In this document: positions 35,446 to 47,977 of the stretch, piece by piece | How the letters are laid out: every line of letters starts with the position of its first letter | How positions within the stretch are numbered: the first letter of the stretch is position 1 | The notes under the pieces: generated by a model | What the model was told of the DNA's origin: nothing | The model's input: the letters and a program-made list of their open reading frames with translations, nothing else | The model's database searches: none | Translations under genes and position numbers: made by a program | NCBI RefSeq assembly: GCF_014930365.1 | Contig: NZ_JABXWI010000004.1 | Location: forward strand, 186,001-250,000 | DNA length: 64,000 nucleotides | From: Streptomyces caniscabiei | GTDB taxonomy: Bacteria; Actinomycetota; Actinomycetes; Streptomycetales; Streptomycetaceae | Direction: 5' to 3'

Positions 35446-36117
35446 TCAGGCCCTGCCGAGGGACGCCAGTCGCGCGGCCGCGTCCCGCACCCGGGCGGCG
35501 ACCGCGTCGATGTCGAAGTCGTGCATGGCCACGACGCCGACCGAGGCGCCCACCGCGCCGGGCACCTCGAAGCCCACCGCGATCCCGGTGGCGCCCTGTT
35601 GCAGCTGCCCCGAGGTGATGCTGTAACCCGCCTCCCTGGCGCGCACGACCTCCTCGGGCTCGTCCGGCCAGGACGGCTGCAACGCGAGGATGGCGATGCC
35701 GTTCGCCCCGCGCTCCAGCGGATGCCGGACGCCGATGCGGTAGCCCACCTGTACGGGGCCGTGCTGGACGGTCGGCTGGGCGCCGGCCACGGGGACGCAC
35801 TCCCGTGCGCCGTGCGCCACCGTCAGGAAGGCGGAGGTGCCGGTGCCGTCGGCGAGTTCCTGCAGTACGGGCTGGGCAGCCAGGACCAGCTGGTGCCGGA
35901 ACCGCCCCGCCAGCGTGGCGGCCCCGGCTCCGAGCAGCACCCGCTTGCCCTGCCGGGAGACCAGCGCGTGCTCCTCCAGCGTGCGCACGATCCGGTACGC
36001 GATGGCCCGGTCGATCTCCAGCCGCGCCGCCAGGTCCGCCACCGTCAGACCGTCGGCCGTCAGCGAGATCAGGTCCAGCGCCCGGAGCCCACGGTCCAGG
36101 CCTTGCAGGGTGGCCAT
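35446..36117 (-). CDS. IclR family transcriptional regulator
   Basis: IclR-type regulator of 223 residues. The N-terminal winged HTH is GLRALDLISLTADGLTVADLAARLEIDRAIAYRIVRTLEEHALVSR. The C-terminal GAF-like effector domain follows. The gene diverges from hmgA and its promoter region holds a strong palindrome, so it very likely controls the homogentisate operon, and perhaps hppD on its other side. The effector could be homogentisate or a related aromatic acid (inference). Confidence 0.88.
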   Translation of the reverse strand: MATLQGLDRGLRALDLISLTADGLTVADLAARLEIDRAIAYRIVRTLEEHALVSRQGKRVLLGAGAATLAGRFRHQLVLAAQPVLQELADGTGTSAFLTVAHGARECVPVAGAQPTVQHGPVQVGYRIGVRHPLERGANGIAILALQPSWPDEPEEVVRAREAGYSITSGQLQQGATGIAVGFEVPGAVGASVGVVAMHDFDIDAVAARVRDAAARLASLGRA

Positions 36118-36272
36118 CGACGCCTCCTGATCCCGCGGCCGCACCCGGCCCGCACGGAAACCGACAGATCTTGTTGCGGCGCCACGTTAGGGCACGTCAC
36201 ACCGACGAGTGGCGTCGGCCGTCCTTGACTGAGCTGTCACCGGGGACCTAACTTCGCCCTTGTTGCCACTAT

Positions 36273-36301
36273 CGCACAAAAGTGTGCGCTGAGCGCACAC
36301 T
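36273..36301 (+). promoter_or_regulatory. Overlapping palindromes, probable IclR operator for hmgA
   Basis: AGTGTGCGC-TGA-GCGCACACT (36281-36301) has nine-base perfect arms. An overlapping repeat CGCACA-AAAG-TGTGCG spans 36273-36288. The two share bases, so one regulator could bind in two registers. The site lies 45 bases before the TTG start of hmgA, opposite the IclR gene. Confidence 0.7.
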
Positions 36302-36346
36302 CAATTCGCGCACGGCACCACGCCTCCGAGTCATGAGGAGAGAGAC

Positions 36347-37528
36347 TTGCCGTACTACCACCGGGCGGGCGAGGTTCCGCCGAAACGTCACACCCAGCAC
36401 CGGGACCCGGACGGCAACCTCTACTACGAGGAGCTGATGGGCGAGGAGGGCTTCTCCTCGGACTCCTCGCTGCTCTACCACCGGCACATCCCGTCGGCGG
36501 TGCGGGAGTTCCGGGTGTGGGACCTCGGCGACCAGTCCCTGGCCCCCAATCACCCCTTGGTGCCTCGCCACCTCTCCACGCACAAGCTCTTCCCGGACGG
36601 CGGGTCCGGCGTCGACGCGGTGACCGGCCGCAGGCTGCTGCTGGGCAACGAGGACGTACGGCTGGCGTACGTCGTGGCGGACACGGCCAGTCCCTACTAC
36701 CGCAACGCCATCGGCGACGAGTGCCTCTACGTCGAGGACGGCCGGGCCCGGGTGGAGACGGTCTTCGGAGACCTGGAAGCCGGCGACGGGGACTATGTGA
36801 TCGTCCCGCGGGCGACCACGTACCGGATCGTCCCGGACGGCGCCGTACGGATCTACGCGATCGAGGCCAACTCGCACCTGGGGCCGCCGCGGCGCTATCT
36901 GTCCCGGCACGGCCAGCTGTTGGAGCACGCGCCCTACTGCGAGCGCGACCTCCGCCTCCCGGACGGGCCGAAGCTCGTCGAGGGCGAGGACGTCGAGGTG
37001 TTCATCAAGCACCGGGGGTCGGGCGGTGTCGTGGGGACCGTCCACACACTGCCGAACCACCCCTTCGACGTCGTCGGCTGGGACGGCTGTCTCTACCCGT
37101 ACGTCCTCAACATCCGGGACTTCGAGCCCCTCACCGGCCGGGTCCACCAGCCGCCGCCGGTCCACCAGGTCTTCGAGGGCCACAACTTCGTGGTCTGCAA
37201 CTTCGTGCCGCGCAAGGTGGACTACCACCCGCTGTCGGTCCCGGTGCCGTACTACCACTCCAACGTCGACTCCGACGAGGTGATGTTCTACTGCGGCGGC
37301 AACTACGAGGCCCGCAAGGGCTCCGGCATCGGGCAGGGCTCGATCTCCCTGCACCCCGGCGGCCACCCCCACGGCCCCCAGCCGGGCGCCATGGAGCGGT
37401 CGATCGGGGCCGAGTTCTTCGACGAACTCGCTGTCATGGTCGACACCTTCCGCCCGCTGCAACTCGGCGAGGCCGCCCGCGCGACGGACGACGGGACGTA
37501 CGTCTACTCCTGGGAGCAGAACCGATGA
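36347..37528 (+). CDS. hmgA: Homogentisate 1,2-dioxygenase
   Basis: Fe(II) ring-cleaving enzyme of 393 residues that opens homogentisate to maleylacetoacetate. Diagnostic regions are YYHSNVDSDEVMFYCGGNYE and ISLHPGGHPHGPQPG with the His/Glu iron ligands, and DYVIVPRATTYRIVP of the cupin. The start is a TTG at 36347 with GAGGAG eight bases upstream; the ATG at 36333 is out of frame. It is the first gene of an operon in which each stop overlaps the next start by ATGA. Confidence 0.93.
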   Translation: MPYYHRAGEVPPKRHTQHRDPDGNLYYEELMGEEGFSSDSSLLYHRHIPSAVREFRVWDLGDQSLAPNHPLVPRHLSTHKLFPDGGSGVDAVTGRRLLLGNEDVRLAYVVADTASPYYRNAIGDECLYVEDGRARVETVFGDLEAGDGDYVIVPRATTYRIVPDGAVRIYAIEANSHLGPPRRYLSRHGQLLEHAPYCERDLRLPDGPKLVEGEDVEVFIKHRGSGGVVGTVHTLPNHPFDVVGWDGCLYPYVLNIRDFEPLTGRVHQPPPVHQVFEGHNFVVCNFVPRKVDYHPLSVPVPYYHSNVDSDEVMFYCGGNYEARKGSGIGQGSISLHPGGHPHGPQPGAMERSIGAEFFDELAVMVDTFRPLQLGEAARATDDGTYVYSWEQNR

Positions 37529-38400
37529 GCGGCCGCCCACCGGAGATCCCCCCGGTGCTCGTCGGCCTGTTCGACGACGCGGCGGTCTTCCCGCCCGGCA
37601 GCCTGCCCGTCGAGGAGGCCGTCCCGGCCCATGTGGCGCACACCCGTGGCGCCCATGCCGCGCTGGTCGGGGCCTTCGTCCTCGCCGCCCAGGACCTCGA
37701 CCGGCTCGCCGACGCGACCGCGGACCTCGCCGAAGGGTCCTTCGACCTCTCGGTGACCGTGCCGCTGCCGGGTGCCCGGGAGGCTCTCGCCGCCGCACGC
37801 CGGATCCCGGCCGTGCGGCCGACCGGGCTGGAGGTCTCCGTGCCCGACACGGTCGCCGCGGACGCGGTCGTACCCGCCCTGGACGCCGCGGTCGACGACC
37901 CGACCGCCCTCACCGTCTATGTCGAAGTGCCGCGCGACGCCCGGCGCGAGACGCTGCTCGCCGCCCTCGCCGGGACCCCCTACCTGGCCAAGTTCCGCAC
38001 CGGAGGCGTACGCGCCGACCTCTACCCCGACGAGCGTGAACTCGCGGCGGCCGTGCTGACCGCGGCACGGTCCGGGGTGGCGTTCAAGGCGACCGCGGGC
38101 CTGCACCACGCGCTCCGCAACACCGATCCGGAGACCGGATTCGAACAGCACGGGTTCCTCAACCTGCTCGTGGCCACCGACGCCGCCCTCCGGGGCGCCG
38201 ATGAGGCGACGGTGGCCGAGGCGCTGGCCGGCCGCGACGGTGACCGGATCGCCGAGCGGGTACGCGCCCTCTCGCCCCGGGTCCGTGAGCTGTTCCGCTC
38301 CTTCGGCACCTGCTCCGTCGCCGAACCCGTACGCGAAGCGGCCGGGTGGGGACTGCTGCCCGCCGCGACGACCACCGACCTGACCGAGGTGTCCCCATGA
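37525..38400 (+). CDS. Unrecognised protein of the homogentisate operon
   Basis: Soluble protein of 291 residues between hmgA and fahA, overlapping both by four bases. Visible features: PPVLVGLFDDAAVFPPGSLPVEEA at the N-terminus, GLEVSVPDTVAADAVVPAL, LTVYVEVPRD, TPYLAKFRTGGVRADLYPDE and AFKATAGLHHALRN. The alternating beta/alpha pattern and conserved Lys/Arg/His suggest a TIM-barrel-like fold, and LAKFRTGG could be a substrate-binding loop. I know no name for the family. Its fixed place in the operon suggests a step or repair function in homogentisate breakdown; a maleylacetoacetate isomerase gene is otherwise absent here. Confidence 0.75.
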   Translation: MSGRPPEIPPVLVGLFDDAAVFPPGSLPVEEAVPAHVAHTRGAHAALVGAFVLAAQDLDRLADATADLAEGSFDLSVTVPLPGAREALAAARRIPAVRPTGLEVSVPDTVAADAVVPALDAAVDDPTALTVYVEVPRDARRETLLAALAGTPYLAKFRTGGVRADLYPDERELAAAVLTAARSGVAFKATAGLHHALRNTDPETGFEQHGFLNLLVATDAALRGADEATVAEALAGRDGDRIAERVRALSPRVRELFRSFGTCSVAEPVREAAGWGLLPAATTTDLTEVSP

Positions 38401-39593
38401 CCCGCACCATCCGGCCGGCCGTCCCGGCCGAGTCCCTGTTCGGCCTGACCAATCTGCCCTACGGCGTCTACTCGGTGCCCGGCCGTGAGCCACGCGTGGC
38501 GACCCGCTACGGGGACCACGTCGTCGACCTGGCCGTGCTGCTGGACGACGACGTCTTCGCCCGGCCGAGCCTGAACGCCTTCATGGCACAGGGCCGTACC
38601 CGCTGGGTCGAGGTCCGGGCCGGGATCACCGAGCGTCTACGGGGCGAGGTGCCCGCCGAGGCCGTCCACGACCTGGGCGCGGTCACCCTGCACCTGCCGT
38701 TCGAGGTCGCCGACTACGTCGACTTCTACGCCTCCGAGCACCACGCCTCCAACCTGGGCCGGCTCTTCCGGCCCGACAACCCCGACCCGCTGATGCCCAA
38801 CTGGAAGCATCTGCCGGTCGGTTACCACGGGCGGGCGGCCTCCGTCGTCGTCTCGGGCACCGACATCGTCAGGCCCTCCGGACAGCGCAAGGGCCCCCAG
38901 GACCCCGTACCGGTCTTCGGGCCCTCGACCCGCCTCGACATCGAGGCCGAACTCGGCTTCGTCGTCGGCACCGGCAACGCCATGGGCGACTCCATCGGCG
39001 CCGAGGACGCGGAGCGGCACATCTTCGGGGTGGTGCTCTTCAACGACTGGTCCGCGCGCGACATCCAGGCCTGGGAGTACGTCCCGCTCGGCCCCAACCT
39101 GGGCAAGTCCTTCGCCTCGACGATCTCGCCGTGGGTGGTGCCGCTGCTCGCCCTGGACGCCGCCCGGGTCCCGGTCCCGCCGCAGGAGCCGGCCGTGCTG
39201 CCGTATCTGCGGATGGCACGGCCGTGGGGGCTCGACATCGACCTCACGGTCGCCTGGAACGGGCAGGTGGTCTCCCGGCCGCCGTACTCCGCGATGTACT
39301 GGTCCCCCGCCCAGATGCTGGCGCACCAGACCGTCAACGGCGCCCCCTCGCGCACCGGTGACCTGTTCGCGTCCGGCACCGTCTCCGGTCCGGAGAAGGA
39401 GCAGCGGGGTGCCTTCATCGAACTGACCTGGGGCGGCAAGGAGCCCGTCATGGTCGACGGCCGGCCCCGCACGTTCCTGGAGGACGGGGACGAGGTCGTC
39501 CTCACCGCCACGGCCCCGGGCGCCGACGGGACCCGGATCGGTTTCGGCGAGGCCCGCGGCCGGATCACCGGCGGCAAGCGGGAGGCGCGATGA
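38397..39593 (+). CDS. fahA: Fumarylacetoacetase
   Basis: Hydrolase of 398 residues that splits fumarylacetoacetate into fumarate and acetoacetate. Typical FAH features: DYVDFYASEHHASNLGRLFRP, LDIEAELGFVVG with the metal-binding Glu residues, FNDWSARDIQAWEYVPLGPNLGKSF, and the C-terminal GTRIGFGEARGRI. It overlaps the genes on both sides by ATGA. The N-terminal SH3-like domain is present (LPYGVYSVPGREPRVATRYGDHVVDL), so the enzyme is full length. Confidence 0.93.
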   Translation: MTRTIRPAVPAESLFGLTNLPYGVYSVPGREPRVATRYGDHVVDLAVLLDDDVFARPSLNAFMAQGRTRWVEVRAGITERLRGEVPAEAVHDLGAVTLHLPFEVADYVDFYASEHHASNLGRLFRPDNPDPLMPNWKHLPVGYHGRAASVVVSGTDIVRPSGQRKGPQDPVPVFGPSTRLDIEAELGFVVGTGNAMGDSIGAEDAERHIFGVVLFNDWSARDIQAWEYVPLGPNLGKSFASTISPWVVPLLALDAARVPVPPQEPAVLPYLRMARPWGLDIDLTVAWNGQVVSRPPYSAMYWSPAQMLAHQTVNGAPSRTGDLFASGTVSGPEKEQRGAFIELTWGGKEPVMVDGRPRTFLEDGDEVVLTATAPGADGTRIGFGEARGRITGGKREAR

Positions 39594-40345
39594 GCAAGGC
39601 AGTGGCCTCGGTCGCCGAGGCGGTCGCCGACATCACCGCGGGCAGTTCGCTCGCCGTCGGCGGGTTCGGGCTCTCCGGGATCCCGGACCGCCTGATCACG
39701 GCGCTGGCCGAGCAGGGGGCCGACGGCCTGGAGGTCTTCTCCAACAACTGCGGTGTGGACGGCATCGGCCTCGGTCTCCTCCTCGGACTCGGGCGGATCC
39801 GCCGGGTCACGGCGTCCTACGTCGGGGAGAACAAGGAGTTCGCCCGCCAGTACCTCTCCGGTGAACTGGAGGTGGAACTCACCCCGCAGGGCACCCTGGC
39901 CGAGCGGCTGCGCGCGGGCGGCTCCGGCATCCCCGCGTTCTACACCCCCGCGGGCGTGGGCACCCCGGTCGCGCACGGCGGACTGCCCTGGAGGTACGGC
40001 CGGAGCGGGGAGGTCCTGGTCGCCTCCCCTCCCAAGGAGGTCCGCGAGTTCCGCGGCCGCCGGTACGTGCTGGAGGAGGGCATCGTCGCCGACTTCGCGC
40101 TCGTCCACGCCCGGCTCGGCGACACCGACGGGAACCTCGTCTTCAACAAGGCGGCGATGAACTTCAACCCGCTCGCCGCGATGGCGGGGCGGATCTGCGT
40201 CGCCCAGGTCGAGGAACTGGTGGAACCCGGGGAGATCGACCCCGCCGAGGTGCACCTGCCCGGCGTCTTCGTCCAGCGGATCGTCCACACCGGCCCGCAG
40301 ACCAAGCACATCGAGAAGCGCACGGTTCGGGAGGACGCGGCATGA
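39590..40345 (+). CDS. scoA: 3-oxoacid CoA-transferase subunit A
   Basis: Alpha subunit of 251 residues of a CoA-transferase (family I). Typical regions are [21 protein letters not shown] near residue 18, [14 protein letters not shown], and [15 protein letters not shown]. With subunit B it moves CoA from succinyl-CoA to acetoacetate, the product of the preceding enzyme, giving acetoacetyl-CoA. The adjacency and the ATGA overlap with fahA support this role. It is similar in layout to ScoA/PcaI-type proteins. Confidence 0.9.
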   Translation: MSKAVASVAEAVADITAGSSLAVGGFGLSGIPDRLITALAEQGADGLEVFSNNCGVDGIGLGLLLGLGRIRRVTASYVGENKEFARQYLSGELEVELTPQGTLAERLRAGGSGIPAFYTPAGVGTPVAHGGLPWRYGRSGEVLVASPPKEVREFRGRRYVLEEGIVADFALVHARLGDTDGNLVFNKAAMNFNPLAAMAGRICVAQVEELVEPGEIDPAEVHLPGVFVQRIVHTGPQTKHIEKRTVREDAA

Positions 40346-40986
40346 GCGAGCGGCGGACCGGCTGGTCCCGGTCACAGATGGCGGCCCGGGCCGCGCGGGA
40401 ACTGCGTGACGGCGAGTACGTCAACCTCGGCATCGGCCTGCCGACGCTCATCCCGAACTTCCTCCCGGACGGCGTCCGGGTCACGCTGCACAGCGAGAAC
40501 GGCATCCTCGGGACGGGCCCCTACCCGGTCGACGCCGAGGTCGACGCCAACCTGATCAACGCCGGCAAGGAGACCGTCACCGTCGGCCCCGGGGCGTCGT
40601 TCTTCGACTCCGCCCGCAGCTTCGGCATGATCCGCGGCGGCCACATCGACACCGCCGTGCTCGGGGGCATGCAGGTCTCCGCCGCGGGCGACCTGGCCAA
40701 CTGGATGGTGCCCGGGAAGACGGTCAAGGGGATGGGCGGCGCGATGGACCTGGTCCACGGTGCCAAGCGGGTGATCGTCCTCATGGAGCACGTCGCCAAG
40801 GACGGCTCCCACAAGATCGTCGAGAAGTGCACCCTGCCGCTCACCGGGCAGGGCGTGGTCCAGCGGATCATCACCGACCTCGCGGTGCTGGACCTCACCG
40901 ACGAGGGGTGCCGACTCGTGGAACCGGCGCCCGGTGTCACCCTCGACGAGGTACGCGGGAAGACGGGTGCTCCCGTACAAGGCTGA
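40342..40986 (+). CDS. scoB: 3-oxoacid CoA-transferase subunit B
   Basis: Beta subunit of 214 residues. The catalytic glutamate is in [14 protein letters not shown] (about E51). Other family blocks are [44 protein letters not shown] and [13 protein letters not shown]. It overlaps scoA by four bases and closes the homogentisate operon. The last residues (KTGAPVQG) are unremarkable. No terminator hairpin was found before katG. Confidence 0.9.
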   Translation: MSERRTGWSRSQMAARAARELRDGEYVNLGIGLPTLIPNFLPDGVRVTLHSENGILGTGPYPVDAEVDANLINAGKETVTVGPGASFFDSARSFGMIRGGHIDTAVLGGMQVSAAGDLANWMVPGKTVKGMGGAMDLVHGAKRVIVLMEHVAKDGSHKIVEKCTLPLTGQGVVQRIITDLAVLDLTDEGCRLVEPAPGVTLDEVRGKTGAPVQG

Positions 40987-41027
40987 CCCGGATCACGGCG
41001 GAACCGCCCGCGACCGCGAGGGGAAAG

Positions 41028-41040
41028 GAGGAATTTCCTC
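41028..41040 (+). promoter_or_regulatory. Palindrome upstream of katG
   Basis: GAGGAATTTCCTC, perfect six-base arms around a T, 132 bases before katG. It could be a metal- or redox-regulator site; its resemblance to any consensus is not strong enough to name one. Confidence 0.4.
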
Positions 41041-41165
41041 GCACGTTTGTCATGCGGGAATGCCCTGCGTGTTTCGTGGCGGTGCCGTCTGCGGTGCGCG
41101 ACCATACGGACGCCGAGTTCACCTTCATCGGCATGGTGCGCGGAAAACACCGAGACAGAAAGTAG

Positions 41166-43361
<2,196 letters not shown>

Positions 43362-43433
43362 GCCGGCGGCACCGGGACCGGGGGGCGGCGGGGCCGGACC
43401 AGCGCGGCGCCCCCACCCCCACGGTCCCGTCGG

Positions 43434-43826
43434 TCAGTTCTCCTGGAGCACGGAGAGGACGTTCCCGGCGGGGTCGGTGAACCACGCGATCGCCGCGGGG
43501 CCGCCCTCACCGACCCGCACGACGCCCTTCTCGTCGTGCTCGAACTCGGGGTAGCGCTCCAGCTCCACGCCGCGTCGGCGCAGTTCGTCGACGGCGGACC
43601 CGATGTCGTCGACGGGGAAGTTGAGCAGCGTGAACGTCGCGGGGGTGTGCGTCTCCTTCGGGTAGACGAAGACACGCGCGCCGCTGCCGAGCGTGAGGAT
43701 CAGCATCCGCATGTCGCCCTGCCCCGACTCCTCCACCCGCAGCCCCAGGGTCTCGCCGTAGAACCGGCGGGCCTCGCCGAGGTCGTCGACCGCGAAACCA
43801 CTGAACGCCTGTGTCTCTCCGAACAT
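43434..43826 (-). CDS. VOC family (glyoxalase/bleomycin-resistance-like) protein
   Basis: Vicinal-oxygen-chelate fold protein of 130 residues. Paired beta-alpha-beta-beta-beta units: [24 protein letters not shown] and [25 protein letters not shown], with [11 protein letters not shown] and [16 protein letters not shown]. It may bind or cleave a small molecule using metal; residues are not decisive. The start at 43826 has GAAGGAG nine bases upstream, preferred to the ATG at 43844. It is convergent with katG. Confidence 0.85.
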   Translation of the reverse strand: MFGETQAFSGFAVDDLGEARRFYGETLGLRVEESGQGDMRMLILTLGSGARVFVYPKETHTPATFTLLNFPVDDIGSAVDELRRRGVELERYPEFEHDEKGVVRVGEGGPAAIAWFTDPAGNVLSVLQEN

Positions 43827-44100
43827 GCCGGATGTCTCCTTCACGCGTGTGCCGTCCCGAGAACGTCAGGGCACACCACGCCCGCCACGGCCGACGGCGC
43901 GCCACGCGGTCGACGTCCGGATGGTCGCGCGCCCTTCACCCGCACGACGCGACGGCGACCGGGTCCCCCGCGAACCGGCGCGCGCAAGGCCACCGGTCCC
44001 TCCTTACGCAACACGAGTGAATCAGCCGACTTCACCACTCGGTGCCGTGGTGAGTTTCGTACGGTCTGTGTCGGGATCCGGCCGGCCGTGGGGAGGGTGG

Positions 44101-44982
44101 ATGATCGTGTCCCTCGGACCGTCCGTCGGCTGCTTGGTGCTGACCGTCTCCCTGCTGCTCCGTGCCCGGGGCACCCGCGGGCGTGTGCGGACCCGTCTGC
44201 TCCTGGTGGCGGGTTCCGCGGGCGCCGGAGGCGTCTACCGGGCCTCCCTCGTCGCCCTGTCGGGCCGGCCGCAACCGGCGGCGGATCCACCGGGGTGGGC
44301 GGGGTTGACGGGATGGGCGGTGGTCGCCGGGGTGACGATCACGGTCGGGCTGGGGCTGGCCGGTCTGGTCGTCGCGGCCGATGCCGGTACGGGATGGCAG
44401 GCGTGGCTGCGGCGCGTACTCGACGGGGCCGTCATGGCCGGCGCCGTGTTCATGGCGGGCTGGGTGCTGCTGGGCAGGTCCGGTGACGGCTGGCGGCCGG
44501 AGACGGGCATGCTCGGCGTCCTGTGGACCTCGGAGGTCGTGTTCCTCGGTTTCCTGCTCGCCCTGCGACGTCTCGTACGGGGCGACCAGCAGGCCACCCT
44601 GTGGGCCTCGATCGTCGGGGTGTTCCTGATGTTGATCGGCGACACCCTGCGCCTGCTGCGGGTCGGACCACCGGGCGGAGAGGCGATGTCCTTCCAGGTG
44701 TCCGACCTCTGCGGCACCGCCGGACTGCTGATCGTCGCCGTCGGTCCCTGGGTGCCCGGCGGGGCCAGTGTGCTGGGCGCCGGCCGACCGATCCTGCGCT
44801 CGGGGATGGAGGGCGCCGCGGCGTTCATCCCCCTGACCGTGTGCACCGTGTCGGCGCTGGGGTACGCGCTGGCGCCGCTGGCCGACGACCCGGTACCGCT
44901 GCTGGTCGGCGGCCTCGCACTGCTCGGCCTGTGGGCCCGGCAGATCTGCCTGCCCAGCAGAACCACGGGCGGGGACGACTGA
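44101..44982 (+). CDS. Multi-TM membrane protein, possible sensor domain without output
   Basis: Integral membrane protein of 293 residues with about eight to nine predicted helices (e.g. [75 protein letters not shown]). The pattern, including [16 protein letters not shown] and [18 protein letters not shown], reminds me of N-terminal membrane sensor regions of actinobacterial GGDEF/EAL proteins, but the open frame ends at [20 protein letters not shown] with no GGDEF. The ATG at 44101 has GGAGG five bases upstream. Its 3' end overlaps the convergent pntB reading frame by 158 bases. Confidence 0.65.
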   Translation: MIVSLGPSVGCLVLTVSLLLRARGTRGRVRTRLLLVAGSAGAGGVYRASLVALSGRPQPAADPPGWAGLTGWAVVAGVTITVGLGLAGLVVAADAGTGWQAWLRRVLDGAVMAGAVFMAGWVLLGRSGDGWRPETGMLGVLWTSEVVFLGFLLALRRLVRGDQQATLWASIVGVFLMLIGDTLRLLRVGPPGGEAMSFQVSDLCGTAGLLIVAVGPWVPGGASVLGAGRPILRSGMEGAAAFIPLTVCTVSALGYALAPLADDPVPLLVGGLALLGLWARQICLPSRTTGGDD

Positions 44983-46414
44983 GCGGTGCGACGGTGCCGG
45001 CCATCTCCGGGACCGGTGTGTCGAGGGCGTCGAGGCCGCGCAGGATGTCCTCCACCCGCTGCTTGGCGTCGCCGAAGAGCATCTGGGTGTTCTCGCGGAA
45101 GAACAGCGGGTTCTGCACGCCCGCGTAGCCGACGGCCATGGACCGCTTGAAGACCACCACATGGGCGGCCTCCCACACGTGCAGCACGGGCATGCCGGCG
45201 ATGGGGCTGGTGGGGTTGTCGATGGCGGCCGGGTTGACGGTGTCGTTGGCGCCGATGACGAGGACGACCGAGGTGGCGGGGAAGTCGTCGTTGATCTCGT
45301 CCATCTCCAGCACGATGTCGTACGGCACATTGGCCTCGGCGAGCAGTACGTTCATGTGCCCGGGCAGTCGGCCGGCCACGGGGTGGATGCCGAAGCGCAC
45401 CTCGACGCCCCGCTCGCGCAGTTCGCGGGCCAACTCGGCCACCGGGTACTGGGCCTGGGCGACCGCCATGCCGTAGCCCGGCGCGATGATCACCGAGGAG
45501 GCGTCGCGCAGCAGTTCCGCGGTCTCCTCGGCGTTGATCTCCCGGTGCTCGCCCTGCTCACCGTCGTCGGCCGCCGCCGGAGTGCCGAAGCCGCCGGCGA
45601 TCACCGAGAGGAAGGAGCGGTTCATGGCCTTGCACATGATGTACGAGAGGTAGGCACCGGAGGAGCCGACGAGCGCGCCGGTGACGATGAGCAGGTTGTT
45701 GGCGAGGAGGAAACCGGAGGCCGCCGCGGCCCAGCCGGAGTAGCTGTTGAGCATGGAGACCACGACGGGCATGTCACCGCCGCCGATGGAGGCGACCAGG
45801 TGCGCGCCCAGAGCCAGCGCGATCACGGTGACCGCGATGAGCAGGCCCATGCCGGGGCGGGCCACGAAGGCGACGGTGAGCACGACGAAGGCGACCAGCG
45901 CGCTCACGTTGAGGACGTGCTTGCCGGGCAGGGTGAGGGGGCGGGAGTCGATGCGGGCCGAGAGCTTCATATACGCGACGACGGAGCCGGTGAAGGTGAC
46001 GCCGCCGATGAACACGCCGATGAACACCTCGGCGTGGTGGATGCCGAGCAGGGAACCGGTGAGTTCGGCGTCGACGTCGAGGTAGCCGTTCCAGCCGACG
46101 AACGCGGCGGCGAGGCCGACGAGGCTGTGCATGATGGCGATCAGCTCGGGCATCCCGGTCATCTCGACGACCCGGGCGCGCCACAGTCCGATGCCCCCGC
46201 CGACGGCCATGGCGACGGCGATCAGCACGAGACCGGAGGCGGTGATGGTGCGGGAGGCGAGTCCGACGGTGGCGGCCAGGGCGATGACCATGCCCGTGAT
46301 GCCCCAGACGACCCCGGAACGGGACGTCCGGTGCCGGGAGAGTCCCGCGAGGCTGAGGATGAACAGCAGCGCGGCGACGACGTAGGCGGCTTCTGCGGCC
46401 GTGACGGTGGTCAT
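44825..46414 (-). CDS. pntB: NAD(P) transhydrogenase subunit beta, with extended C-terminus
   Basis: Membrane subunit of proton-translocating transhydrogenase that exchanges hydride between NADH and NADP+. About nine transmembrane helices occupy residues 1-270, followed by the NADP-binding domain ([83 protein letters not shown]). A normal PntB would end near this last block. Here the frame runs on for about 65 Pro/Arg/Ala-rich residues, antisense to the convergent membrane gene, so the native stop appears lost. It starts six bases after pntA. Confidence 0.88.
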   Translation of the reverse strand: MTTVTAAEAAYVVAALLFILSLAGLSRHRTSRSGVVWGITGMVIALAATVGLASRTITASGLVLIAVAMAVGGGIGLWRARVVEMTGMPELIAIMHSLVGLAAAFVGWNGYLDVDAELTGSLLGIHHAEVFIGVFIGGVTFTGSVVAYMKLSARIDSRPLTLPGKHVLNVSALVAFVVLTVAFVARPGMGLLIAVTVIALALGAHLVASIGGGDMPVVVSMLNSYSGWAAAASGFLLANNLLIVTGALVGSSGAYLSYIMCKAMNRSFLSVIAGGFGTPAAADDGEQGEHREINAEETAELLRDASSVIIAPGYGMAVAQAQYPVAELARELRERGVEVRFGIHPVAGRLPGHMNVLLAEANVPYDIVLEMDEINDDFPATSVVLVIGANDTVNPAAIDNPTSPIAGMPVLHVWEAAHVVVFKRSMAVGYAGVQNPLFFRENTQMLFGDAKQRVEDILRGLDALDTPVPEMAGTVAPLSRPRPWFCWAGRSAGPTGRAVRGRRPAAVPGRRPAAPARTPAPTRCTRSGG

Positions 46415-46420
46415 CCCTGA

Positions 46421-47977
46421 TCAGCCCTTCGAGAACATGCCGAGCATGCGGCGGGTGACGGCGAATCCGCCGAAGATGTTGATGCCGGCCAGCAGGATCG
46501 CGGCGAACGACAGCACGGTGACGGCTGTGTTCCCCTGCCCGATCTGCAGCAGCGCGCCGACGACCACGATCCCGGAGATGGCGTTGGTGACCGACATCAA
46601 CGGGGTGTGCAGCGCGTGGTGCACCTGGCCGATGACGTAGAAGCCGATGACGATGGCGAGCACGAACACCGTGAAGTGGCCGATGAGTTCGCTGGGTGAG
46701 AAGGCGGTCACCAGGAACAGGGCGAGCGCTCCGGCGCCGACGAGGGCGTACGCCGACCAGGCGGGGCGTGCGGGCTTCGCCGGTGTCTCCGACAGCACGG
46801 CCACGGGTTCCGGGGCCCCTGCCGGGGCGGTCGCGGCGGACACCTGGACCGGTGGCGGGGGCCAGGTCCTCTCGCCCTCGCGGACCACGGTCATCGCGCG
46901 CTGCACCACGTCGTCGAGGTCCAGGACGAGACGGCCGTCCTTGCCGGGGGTGAGCAGCTTCATCAGGTTGACGAGGTTGGTGCCGTAGAGCTGTGAGGCC
47001 TGGGCGGGGAGCCGGCCGGGCAGGTCGGTGTAGCCGATGATCGTGACGTCGTTGTCGGTGACGACGGCCTTGCCGGCGACCGTGCCCTCGACGTTGCCGC
47101 CCTGCGCGGCCGCCATGTCGACGATGACGCTGCCGGGCTTCATGCGCGCGACGTCGGCGGCGGTGATGAGCCTCGGTGCCGGCCTGCCCGGGACGAGCGC
47201 GGTGGTGATGATGATGTCGACGTCGGCCGCCTGCTCGGCGTACAGCCGCTCGGCGAGCCGGTTGTAGTCGTCCGAGGTGGCCTTGGCGTAGCCGTCGGTG
47301 CCGACCTCCTGCGTGGCGGAGACGGTGAGGAACTCGCCGCCCAGGGAGCGGACCTGTTCGGCGACCTCGGGCCGGGGGTCGGTGGCGCGGACCACGGCGC
47401 CGAGGCTGCGGGCCGCGCCGATCGCCGCGAGTCCGGCGACGCCGGCGCCGGCCACCAGGACCTTGGCGGGCGGCACCTTGCCGGCGGCGGTCACCTGGCC
47501 GGTGAAGAAGCGTCCGAAGGCGTGCGCGGCCTCGACGACGGCCCGGTATCCGGCGATGTTCGCCATCGAGCTGAGGACGTCCAGCGACTGGGCCCGGGAG
47601 ATGCGCGGCACGGCGTCCATGGCGAGCACGGTGATGGGCCGCCGGGCCAGTTCCTCGACCAGTTCGGGGTGGAGAGCCGGGCCGATCAGCGCGATCAGCG
47701 TCGCTCCGTCGCGCAGCCTGCCGATCTCCTCGCCGGAGGGGCCGTTCACCTTGAGTACGATCTCCGCCGCCCATGGGTCGCCGAGCCGGGCGCCCGCCTC
47801 CTCGTAGGCCGCGTCGGAGAACCGGGACGACGCGCCCGCTCCCGGTTCGACCACCACGTCGTACCCGAGCGCGACGAGTCTGCCCACGGTGGCCGGCGTC
47901 GCCGCCACCCTGGTCTCGCCCGGGGTGGACTCGGCCGGGACGCCGATGCTCTGGGGTTCGGGTTCCGCTTGGACCAT
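46421..47977 (-). CDS. pntA: NAD(P) transhydrogenase subunit alpha
   Basis: Alpha subunit of 518 residues, a fused alpha1-alpha2 form like that of Escherichia coli. The NAD(H)-binding domain carries [35 protein letters not shown] (about 165-200) and [16 protein letters not shown]. The C-terminal four helices ([54 protein letters not shown]) embed in the membrane. With pntB downstream by six bases it makes NADPH from the proton gradient. Expected in a low-oxygen or redox-stress island (inference). Confidence 0.92.
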   Translation of the reverse strand: MVQAEPEPQSIGVPAESTPGETRVAATPATVGRLVALGYDVVVEPGAGASSRFSDAAYEEAGARLGDPWAAEIVLKVNGPSGEEIGRLRDGATLIALIGPALHPELVEELARRPITVLAMDAVPRISRAQSLDVLSSMANIAGYRAVVEAAHAFGRFFTGQVTAAGKVPPAKVLVAGAGVAGLAAIGAARSLGAVVRATDPRPEVAEQVRSLGGEFLTVSATQEVGTDGYAKATSDDYNRLAERLYAEQAADVDIIITTALVPGRPAPRLITAADVARMKPGSVIVDMAAAQGGNVEGTVAGKAVVTDNDVTIIGYTDLPGRLPAQASQLYGTNLVNLMKLLTPGKDGRLVLDLDDVVQRAMTVVREGERTWPPPPVQVSAATAPAGAPEPVAVLSETPAKPARPAWSAYALVGAGALALFLVTAFSPSELIGHFTVFVLAIVIGFYVIGQVHHALHTPLMSVTNAISGIVVVGALLQIGQGNTAVTVLSFAAILLAGINIFGGFAVTRRMLGMFSKG

